From Pontiellaceae bacterium (lineage in GTDB: Bacteria; Verrucomicrobiota; Kiritimatiellia; Kiritimatiellales; Tichowtungiaceae): DNA of 12,293 bases. The stretch spans positions 1 to 12,293 of the forward strand of contig JALOTS010000038.1 of assembly GCA_025457785.1 (NCBI GenBank). Reading direction: 5' to 3'. A program made the translations under genes and the position numbers. Below the pieces are notes generated by a model that was given only the letters and a program-made list of their open reading frames with translations, was not told the DNA's origin and made no database searches. The stretch's first letter is position 1. Each line of letters begins with the position of its first letter. Of this stretch, positions 6,680-12,293 are shown one piece after another.

Positions 6680-7516
6680 ATGAAATTTGTAATTCTCATA
6701 GGAATGATTGGCCTGACCATAGCGGCAATATCTATTTTTCACACGTGCGCAAGTGTGGATGAATCAAACGCACGTATACCGGCCTGTTTTCCGTGTATTT
6801 GCACGACTTCAACCATTCACACCTGCGCAGGTGTGAAGGAGTTAAGCTACTCGCCACCCGTCACTCATTCTGAAACCGTCGTGCTGTTGCACGGGCTCTG
6901 CCGCACAAGCCGGTCGATGAGCAAAATGGAAAAGGCGCTGAAGGCCGATGGCTATAACGTCATCAACATCAACTATCCGTCACGCTCCGCGACCATCGAA
7001 CAGCTTGAAAAGCTGGTTTTCAATCCCCTCACCCCGACACTCGACACCCGACACCCGGTTCACTTCGTAACCCACTCCATGGGAGGGATTCTGCTTCTGG
7101 ATTATTTGAAGAGTCACGACATTCCAAGCCTTGGAAGAATCGTCATGCTCGCGCCGCCGGTTCGCGGCAGCGAAGTGCCCGATAAACTCGGAGACATCAA
7201 ACTTTATCAATGGATAAACGGACCGGCCGGGAATCAGTTAGGGACCGGGACCAACAGCCTGCCGCTCCGGCTGAAGGAACCGGAAATGAATCTGGGCGTG
7301 ATTGCGGGCGACCGCAGCATCAACCCGATTCTATCCCTGCTGATTCCCGGTCCGGACGACGGAAAGGTTTCCGTCGCCCGGGTACGACCCGAAGGTGCAG
7401 CGGACTTCATCCGTCTGCACGTCACCCACGCCTGCATGATGCGGAATCGGCAGGTGATCAAACAAACCAAAGCGTTCCTGAAAAACGGAGCGTTTCAGAA
7501 AGGAAACTCGAAATGA
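6680..7516 (+). CDS. Exported or membrane-anchored α/β hydrolase (lipase/esterase-like)
   Basis: 278 residues, starting at an ATG with AAGGAG 6 bases upstream and 27 bp after the aas stop. The N-terminus (MKFVILIGMIGLTIAAISIF) is a signal peptide or membrane anchor; the following HTC might be a weak lipobox. The fold starts at about residue 68 with VVLLHGL (oxyanion region), then THSMGG with nucleophile S133, GPDDGKV with the likely acid Asp, and HVTHACMM with catalytic H250. GVIAGDRSINPILS plus GPDDGKVSV is a signature of a common uncharacterised bacterial hydrolase family. The substrate is unknown. The neighbours suggest a lipid ester, perhaps producing the lysolipids or acyl chains handled by the fusion protein. 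Residues about 21-55 form an odd Cys-rich linker with a duplicated HTCA(S/G)V motif, encoded by two palindromes. The stop overlaps the next start (ATGA). Confidence 0.85.
   Translation: MKFVILIGMIGLTIAAISIFHTCASVDESNARIPACFPCICTTSTIHTCAGVKELSYSPPVTHSETVVLLHGLCRTSRSMSKMEKALKADGYNVININYPSRSATIEQLEKLVFNPLTPTLDTRHPVHFVTHSMGGILLLDYLKSHDIPSLGRIVMLAPPVRGSEVPDKLGDIKLYQWINGPAGNQLGTGTNSLPLRLKEPEMNLGVIAGDRSINPILSLLIPGPDDGKVSVARVRPEGAADFIRLHVTHACMMRNRQVIKQTKAFLKNGAFQKGNSK
6740..6837. repeat. Pair of palindromes inside the hydrolase linker coding sequence
   Basis: The second (6816-6837) is a perfect 22-bp palindrome, TTCACACCTGC followed by its exact reverse complement. The first (6740-6757) is an 18-bp version with one mismatch (CACACGTGC/GCAAGTGTG). 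Their centres are exactly 78 bp apart, which is 26 codons, so both are read in the same frame, as HTCASV and HTCAGV. Confidence 0.85.
7034..7054. repeat. Three tandem 7-bp units (C/T)CGACAC within the hydrolase gene
   Basis: CCGACAC, TCGACAC, CCGACAC in a row, encoding part of PTLDTRHP just before the nucleophile motif. The unit is not a multiple of three, so gain or loss of one copy would break the reading frame. Confidence 0.7.
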
Positions 7517-9495
7517 AAATGAATCAAATTCTCTGTGCTGCGGCGCTGCTTGCAACGGCAGGCGTCAACGGGGCCGGATTACTAAAACCGGTCGGTGCGC
7601 TGGATTGCGGCGCATCCATTAAATCGCACCGGGTTGAAGTGGTTATTAATAACGGCTTTGCCCAGACAACGGTCGACCAGGTGTTCGCCAACAGCGCGGA
7701 CACAGACTTCGAAGCGGTCTATTCATTTCCGCTGCCGAAGGAGGCCAGCCTGTCGGAACTCAGCCTCTGGATCGACGGAAAAGAAGTGATCGGCGAAGTG
7801 CTCGAAAAAGAAAAAGCGCGCAAGGTGTATGAACAACAGGTTGCGCAAGGCAAGGAGACCGCACTGGCCGAAAAAAACGATTTTAAAACGTTCGATGTCA
7901 GCGTTGGCCGGATTAAAGCCGGACAGGATACCCGTGTACGGATTGTTTATTACCAACCGATGCGCATTGACCTGAACATCGGCCGCTATGTCTATCCGCT
8001 GGCCGAGGGCGGAGTGGATGACGAACGGATCGCGTTTTGGGAAATCGACAGCCGGGTCCAGGAACAGTTCTCGTTCAAACTGACCCTGAAGTCGGCGTTC
8101 CCAGTCAAAGATGTACGCATGCCGGGCTACGACCAGACCGCACAAATCGCTAAATCCGGCGATGGCGAAAATCAATCGGTTTATAACATCACCATTGACT
8201 CGCAGGAAGGCGGTGCAACCCTGTCGCGCGACATCATCTGCTACTACCGGCTCGATGACACCGCTCCGGCCCGCGTCGAACTGATCCCCTATCGCGCTTC
8301 TCCAAAAGAGACCGGAACCTTCATGGCCGTCATCACGCCGGCGGCGGATTTGAAGCCGATTACAGAGGGCACCGACTGGATTTTCGTGCTGGATAAATCC
8401 GGCAGCATGTCCGGCGGAAAAATTCAGACGCTGGCCAAAGGCGTTGAAAAGGTTCTCGGAAAAATGTCACCCAACGACCGGTTTAAGATCGTGACGTTCA
8501 ACGACCGCGCACAGGATCTGACCCGGGGCTTTGTTCCGGCGACTCCGGAAAATGTGCAGCGCTGGATTCAAACGGTTCAAGGCATTCAGGCTGACGGCGG
8601 CACCGCATTGTTTGACGGACTTACAGAAGCCTACAGAGGCCTGGATGACGACCGCACCACAGGAATCATTCTGGTCACCGACGGCGTGTGTAACGTCGGC
8701 CCGACCGAACACAAAGCATTTCTCAATCTGCTGCATCAGTACGATATCCGCCTCTTCACCTTCGTCATGGGCAACAGCGCCAATCAGCCGCTGATGAATC
8801 GGCTGGCCAAAGACTCCGGCGGCTTCGCGATGAATATCTCCGACTCCGATGACATTATCGGCCGTCTGCTTCAGGCAAAAATTCAGGTCATGAACGAATG
8901 TATGCACGATGTTGAGCTGAAGTTCAGCGGCGAAAAAGTTCACCACCTCACACCGGCGGCAGCCAGCACCTTGTTCATGGGGCAGCAGCTGGTTGTCTTT
9001 GGACGCTTCGATGGATCCGGACCGGTCGATTTGAAACTGACTGCCAAAATATCAGGGCAGCCGCACGAATGGAACTGCTCCGCGATTCTGCCAGAAACCG
9101 ACACCGCCAACCCGGAACTCGAGCGGCTCTGGGCACTCTCGTCGATCGACGAAATCATGGAAAAAGTCCGCGAAGACGGAGAAACCGGCAAACTGCGCGA
9201 ACAGATTGTCGCGCTCGGAACCGGGTACTCGCTGGTCACCGACTACACCTCCATGATCGTGCTCGACGATGAAGCCCTCGAAAACGAAGGCATACAGCGA
9301 AACAACCTCCAGCGCGTACAGAGAGAACGCGCGGCACAGCAGCAGCGTGCTGCCGCACCGGTGCAGAATTATCGCACCGACAACGGACAAACCTTTAACC
9401 ACCGTTTCGCGCCCAACATCGGCACCGGCCCGGTCGGACCGTTGTTCATCGGTCTGATCGCCTGGCTCAACCGCCGCAAAAAACTGGCGGCATAA
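7513..9495 (+). CDS. Secreted VIT/von Willebrand factor A domain protein with a GlyGly-CTERM-like tail
   Basis: 660 residues. I place the start at ATG 7513, overlapping the hydrolase stop by 4 bp, because it gives a proper signal peptide (MKMNQILCAAALLATAGVNG). The frame is open further upstream, but only over the hydrolase gene. Residues about 24-155 are a VIT domain (LDCGASIKSHRVEVVINNGF, YSFPLPKEASLSELSLWIDG, EKEKARKVYEQQVAQGKETA). Residues about 288-455 are a VWA domain with an intact metal site: D294-K-S296-G-S298, T364 and D390 in VTDG. It is inter-alpha-trypsin-inhibitor-like and presumably binds a ligand or partner outside the cell through the metal ion. A linker rich in Gln, Arg and Ala (about 600-620) leads to the tail GTGPVGPLFIGLIAWLNRRKK (637-657): Gly-rich, hydrophobic, then basic. 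This is the layout of tails cut by rhombosortase, and the next gene encodes one. Confidence 0.9.
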   Translation: MKMNQILCAAALLATAGVNGAGLLKPVGALDCGASIKSHRVEVVINNGFAQTTVDQVFANSADTDFEAVYSFPLPKEASLSELSLWIDGKEVIGEVLEKEKARKVYEQQVAQGKETALAEKNDFKTFDVSVGRIKAGQDTRVRIVYYQPMRIDLNIGRYVYPLAEGGVDDERIAFWEIDSRVQEQFSFKLTLKSAFPVKDVRMPGYDQTAQIAKSGDGENQSVYNITIDSQEGGATLSRDIICYYRLDDTAPARVELIPYRASPKETGTFMAVITPAADLKPITEGTDWIFVLDKSGSMSGGKIQTLAKGVEKVLGKMSPNDRFKIVTFNDRAQDLTRGFVPATPENVQRWIQTVQGIQADGGTALFDGLTEAYRGLDDDRTTGIILVTDGVCNVGPTEHKAFLNLLHQYDIRLFTFVMGNSANQPLMNRLAKDSGGFAMNISDSDDIIGRLLQAKIQVMNECMHDVELKFSGEKVHHLTPAAASTLFMGQQLVVFGRFDGSGPVDLKLTAKISGQPHEWNCSAILPETDTANPELERLWALSSIDEIMEKVREDGETGKLREQIVALGTGYSLVTDYTSMIVLDDEALENEGIQRNNLQRVQRERAAQQQRAAAPVQNYRTDNGQTFNHRFAPNIGTGPVGPLFIGLIAWLNRRKKLAA

Positions 9496-9499
9496 AGTG

Positions 9500-9540
9500 G
9501 AACGAGCGTCCCGCTCGTTCAGGAAAACAAGAGGGACGCT
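9500..9540 (+). promoter_or_regulatory. Intergenic hairpin with a competing alternative stem
   Basis: GAACGAGCG (9500-9508) and CGCTCGTTC (9512-9520) form a perfect 9-bp stem with a 3-base loop right after the VIT/VWA stop. Its central bases AGCGTCCC (9505-9512) can instead pair perfectly with GGGACGCT (9533-9540), just before the next gene's ribosome binding site. There is no T run, so it is not a standard terminator. It may be an RNA switch, a 3'-end stabiliser or a dispersed repeat. Confidence 0.55.
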
Positions 9541-9560
9541 TACTCTACATTGGAGAAAAC

Positions 9561-10172
9561 ATGAAACGTCTTGAAACCTTTGCATTCATCCTCGCGCTGG
9601 GCATTGCTAACTTCACGCTGCCAGCTGGGCGAGTCTGTGAACCGCTGGTGTTCTTTCCGGAAGAGGTACTCGCCGGCGAATGGTGGCGCGTACTGACCTT
9701 TCCGTTTGTACACGTCAGTTGGTATCACCTGATGCTGGATGCCGGGGCGTTTCTACTGCTCTACCATGGACTCCAGGAAACCTCGGCAGTCAAGCGACTG
9801 GGACTGGTCGCCGCCTGCGCGGCGGGCAGTCTGGGTCTTTCACTTCTCACGGTTCCGCTCACCAACGGACTTTGCGGACTCTCCGGCATCGCGCACGGAC
9901 TCATGGCCGTCTCGGCGATTGAGCTGATGCAAACCAAAGACAAACCCCTTCAGCGCGCCGGACTGATTTGCCTGCTGATCGTCGTATGTAAAAGCCTGAT
10001 CGAAGCGCTGAGTGGACACATTCTCTTTAATTCCCTACATTTCGGCTCCGTAGGCAACGCCGTACCGATCTGCCACACCGGCGGGGTTCTGGGTGGGGTT
10101 TCCTATTATGCCTTAACGAGACCAATAAATAAAACATCAGCTTTTGAATTAGAGTCATTGACCACAATATAA
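9561..10172 (+). CDS. rrtA: Rhombosortase-type rhomboid intramembrane serine protease
   Basis: 203 residues, mostly hydrophobic, with about five to six membrane segments. It has the compact layout of rhombosortases rather than of larger rhomboids: WWRVLTFPFVHVSWYHLMLDAG (about 34-55, equivalent to the rhomboid L1 and His region), the nucleophile S108 in GLSGIAHGL, and the second catalytic residue H172 in CHTGGVLGG. Rhombosortases are known to act on proteins with GlyGly-CTERM tails, releasing or re-attaching them at the surface. The gene directly upstream ends in such a tail, so it is the probable substrate. The start is the ATG preceded by GGAG (TTGGAGAAAAC). The last ~15 residues (NKTSAFELESLTTI) are polar and more AT-rich than the rest. 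Confidence 0.85.
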   Translation: MKRLETFAFILALGIANFTLPAGRVCEPLVFFPEEVLAGEWWRVLTFPFVHVSWYHLMLDAGAFLLLYHGLQETSAVKRLGLVAACAAGSLGLSLLTVPLTNGLCGLSGIAHGLMAVSAIELMQTKDKPLQRAGLICLLIVVCKSLIEALSGHILFNSLHFGSVGNAVPICHTGGVLGGVSYYALTRPINKTSAFELESLTTI

Positions 10173-10173
10173 A
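10144..10173 (+). promoter_or_regulatory. Possible internal promoter before the HMG-CoA reductase gene
   Basis: TTGAAT (10144-10149), 18-base spacer, TATAAA (10168-10173), inside the AT-rich end of the rhombosortase gene, about 38 bases before the HMG-CoA reductase ATG. The base-composition change at this point supports a separate transcription unit. AT-rich matches of this quality are common by chance. Confidence 0.3.
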
Positions 10174-10210
10174 CGTCTTGATAAACAACCTGATATAACA
10201 AGGAGTTTTT

Positions 10211-11443
10211 ATGCCGCAATCTTCAGAACAAACCGTACGGTTTTTAAATGAACTTAAAGAAGATCTTGATATACAGAGTCTTAGAGAGCGCTTGAAACCG
10301 CAAAGCCCGAATCTGAAACCGTTGCCTGACCGCATTCCGGCCGGTAACGATCACTCTGATTCAGGTCTACTTAAACGTCGGGAGTTCCTTCGTAGTGCCG
10401 GATGTTTGCCGGAAAGTTTGTGTAAGGACACGGCGGAAATTTCCCCCGAATCCCTGAAGGGAGCGGTCGAAAATTTTATTGGGTTCGCGTCGATTCCTGT
10501 TGGCGTTGTCGGTCCGTTGCGGATCAACGGCCTATTTGCTCAGGGAGATTTCTATATTCCGTTTGCCACAACCGAAGGCGCACTGGTTGCCTCCTATCAT
10601 CGCGGGGCTCATGCGGTTAGTCGCAATGGAGGCGTTACCACATTATGTATTTCAGAATCCATTAGTCGCGCACCAGCCTTCACCTTCAATTCCATTGTTG
10701 ATGCGGGTCTCTTTATTGAGTGGGCTCTCTCCAACCTTACAACGTTTAAAGAGCTGACAAAGGAAACTACGAGGCATGGGTCGCTCATTGACGTGAGACC
10801 CGCACTCAACAGCAATACCGCTTTTCTTATTTTCGAGTTCAAAACGGAAGATGCTGCCGGACAGAATATGGTCACTGTGGCCACGGAAAAAATCTGCCGT
10901 TGGATCGTTGAATGCAGTCCGATCAAGCCGGACGCCTGGTATGTCGAGGGAAATCTTTCCGGTGATAAAAAGGCGACGATGCTTTCCTTTCTGTCGCATC
11001 GCGGACGCAAGGTGGTTGCGGAAGCCGTATTGGATAAAACGGATGTTCACCGGTTTTTGCATTCCAGCCCGGAGGCCATGACAGAATACAGCCGGATCTC
11101 AACGCTGGGTGGAATCCAAAGCGGATCGATTGGCGTGCAAGGTCACTACGCCAATGCACTGGCCGCGATCTTTCTCTGTTGCGGTCAAGATGTTGCCTGC
11201 CTTGCCGAAGCATCAGTTGGAATTACGACCATGCAGGTGAATAAAAACGGCGATCTCGGTACGTTCCTGCCGGGAGCACAGGATTGCTTACAAATGCTGG
11301 GGTGCAAAGGGAACGGCCATGCCCGTAAGTTTGCCGAAATCTGTGCGGCCACTGTATTAGCTGGCGAAGTCTCAATTATTGCCGCACTGGCCAGCGGTGA
11401 TTTTGCGCGCGCTCACTCAACCTTCAGGCATAAAAGTGAATAA
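10211..11443 (+). CDS. HMG-CoA reductase (class I-type)
   Basis: 410 residues, AAGGAG 5 bases before the ATG. The sequence follows class I HMG-CoA reductases, which make mevalonate from HMG-CoA with NAD(P)H: ENFIGFASIPVGVVGPLRING (about 87-107), TTEGALVASYHRG with catalytic E122, GNLSGDKK with catalytic K253, CGQDVACLAEAS with catalytic D327, and GHARKFAEICAATVLAGEVS leading to H402 in FARAH. All four catalytic positions are kept. Some class I features are changed: the usual MxHNRS after the last His is STFRH, and the family's GGGT near the end is absent. Specificity could therefore differ. No other mevalonate-pathway gene is in view. The stop overlaps the GTG of the BtaA-like gene by 8 bp, so the two are tightly linked. 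Codon use looks more AT-rich than in the genes before. Confidence 0.88.
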   Translation: MPQSSEQTVRFLNELKEDLDIQSLRERLKPQSPNLKPLPDRIPAGNDHSDSGLLKRREFLRSAGCLPESLCKDTAEISPESLKGAVENFIGFASIPVGVVGPLRINGLFAQGDFYIPFATTEGALVASYHRGAHAVSRNGGVTTLCISESISRAPAFTFNSIVDAGLFIEWALSNLTTFKELTKETTRHGSLIDVRPALNSNTAFLIFEFKTEDAAGQNMVTVATEKICRWIVECSPIKPDAWYVEGNLSGDKKATMLSFLSHRGRKVVAEAVLDKTDVHRFLHSSPEAMTEYSRISTLGGIQSGSIGVQGHYANALAAIFLCCGQDVACLAEASVGITTMQVNKNGDLGTFLPGAQDCLQMLGCKGNGHARKFAEICAATVLAGEVSIIAALASGDFARAHSTFRHKSE

Positions 11444-12293
11444 CAACCAATCCATTCCGAATGCTGATTTCAGCTTTGTGCGTTACGCCAATTGCTGGGA
11501 AGACCCGCAACTGTTGATTGACGCGTTGAAACCGGCTCCCGGAAAACGGTTTCTTTCGATTGCATCTGCCGGAGATAACTCGTTGTCACTGATTGCTTCA
11601 GGAGCTGAAGTGATCGCTGTTGATTTGAATCCCGCACAACTCGCCTGCGCAGAGTTACGAAAAGAGGCGATTCGAAAATTAAGCCAAAGCGAGTTTCTCG
11701 AGTTTGCCGGGATTCGTGATTCAGCAACCCGATTGCAAATTTATCAGGTTATACAACCGGCACTCAGCACACCGGTGCAAGGATACTGGGATGCTCACGC
11801 TGATTCATCGGAAGGAAATTGTTCAGCAACTCTTGGCACAGAAAGAACAGGAAGCGCGTTGTCAGTTTTACCATCAGATTTGGAATAATCGCCGCTGGCG
11901 ATGGCTTTTTCACTTTTTTTTCAGTAAGCGCATGATGGGGAAGCATGGCCGCGATCCTGCGTTTTTTAAACATGTCAAAGGGTCCGTTGCTGACCGCATT
12001 CTCGCACGAACGGAATATGCATTGACTCTGCTTAGAACCGATATGAATCCGTATCTCACCTACATTCTTACCGGAAATTTTCAAAACGCTCTTCCGCACT
12101 ATCTCCAGCCTGAACAGTACACGGCCATTCAACGCAACATTGATCATCTGACCTTTCGGCACGGAGCCATTGATACGATTGCCGAAGAATACGGGCCCGG
12201 CAGTTTCGATGGATACAACCTTTCCGACATCTTTGAATATCTCTCGCCGATGCAGTGCACGGAGGTTTACGGACGCCTGCTCGCCGCCGCACG
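11436..12293 (+). pseudogene. btaA: BtaA-type S-adenosylmethionine:diacylglycerol 3-amino-3-carboxypropyltransferase, frameshifted and cut by the right edge
   Basis: BtaA (DUF3419 family) moves the aminocarboxypropyl group of SAM onto diacylglycerol, the first step to betaine lipids such as DGTS. I set the start at GTG 11436, overlapping the HMG-CoA reductase stop; the homology begins just after it (FSFVRYANCWEDPQLLIDAL). The SAM site is LSIASAGDNSLSLIASGAEV then AVDLNPAQLACAELR. After YWDAHAD the frame turns to nonsense and stops at 11888. From 11800 the next frame continues the family to the window edge: LIHRKEIVQQLL, FYHQIWNNRRWRWLFHFFFS, MGKHGRDPAFFKHVKGSVAD, NPYLTYILTGNF, NLSDIFEYLSP. 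The simplest cause is loss of one copy of a tandem CTGAT at 11800-11804. It may be a true mutation, a phase-variable switch or a sequencing error, because the rest of the second frame is undamaged. Confidence 0.85.

Noticed and set aside
6071..6742. 223-codon minus-strand ORF opposite the aas ligase domain
   Set aside because: It is the antisense of a confidently identified coding region in high-GC codon phase, with no domain signature.
7210..7512. Upstream extension of the VIT/VWA frame to an ATG at 7210
   Set aside because: It lies wholly over the hydrolase gene in another frame and would bury the signal peptide; ATG 7513 has the ATGA overlap and a good leader.
9500..9520. Rho-independent terminator after the VIT/VWA gene
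   Set aside because: The stem is strong but is followed by AGGAAAAC rather than a T run, and the next gene follows closely.
11379..11435. ATG 11379 as the BtaA start
   Set aside because: It would overlap the HMG-CoA reductase catalytic end by 65 bases and add residues with no family match; GTG 11436 fits the homology start.
1..12293. CRISPR arrays, tRNA or rRNA genes, insertion sequences
   Set aside because: No regularly spaced repeats, tRNA-like or rRNA-like segments, or transposase motifs were seen on either strand.

Overview
The window reads as a piece of a GC-moderate bacterial chromosome, most likely from the PVC superphylum (Kiritimatiellota, Lentisphaerota or Verrucomicrobiota). That placement is an inference from the gene content: β-propeller sugar-lactonase-like proteins, a remnant of a 'four helix bundle suffix' protein, a VIT/VWA surface protein beside a rhombosortase, and a sigma-54 activator. 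It was not computed.

Left part, minus strand (1-3126). At the left edge is the start of a secreted TolB/oligogalacturonate-lyase-like protein (GTG at 441, good ribosome binding site). Upstream of it lies a broken SMP-30-like β-propeller gene (438-1126). It has lost its 5' part and carries a one-base frameshift, yet its repaired frame would end in a GTGA overlap with the next gene. Bases 1127-1631 are a gene graveyard that includes a PAS-protein remnant with its middle deleted. Then come a 480-residue sigma-54-dependent activator (1632-3074) and, just upstream and overlapping its start, a 20-codon leader ORF that looks like the first codons of a lost four-helix-bundle gene.

Control region (3127-3313). 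This divergent gap holds a sigma-70-type promoter for the activator, dyad elements overlapping it, a 13-bp direct repeat, and a near-consensus -24/-12 sigma-54 promoter placed for the rightward genes. The simplest model is that the activator drives the divergent operon and may control itself.

Right part, plus strand (3314-12293). Six closely spaced genes follow: an LplT-PlsC-Aas fusion for lysophospholipid import and re-acylation; a GPDDGKV-type α/β hydrolase; a secreted VIT/VWA protein with a hydrophobic, Arg/Lys-ended C-terminal tail; a rhombosortase-type rhomboid protease that probably processes that tail; a class I-type HMG-CoA reductase; and a BtaA-type betaine-lipid enzyme with a frameshift, running off the right edge. 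The gaps are 27 bp, a 4-bp overlap, 65 bp, 38 bp and an 8-bp overlap. The theme is membrane-lipid turnover and replacement of phospholipid headgroups, plus one processed cell-surface protein. The last two genes look more AT-rich and may have their own promoter, so they may be a later addition.
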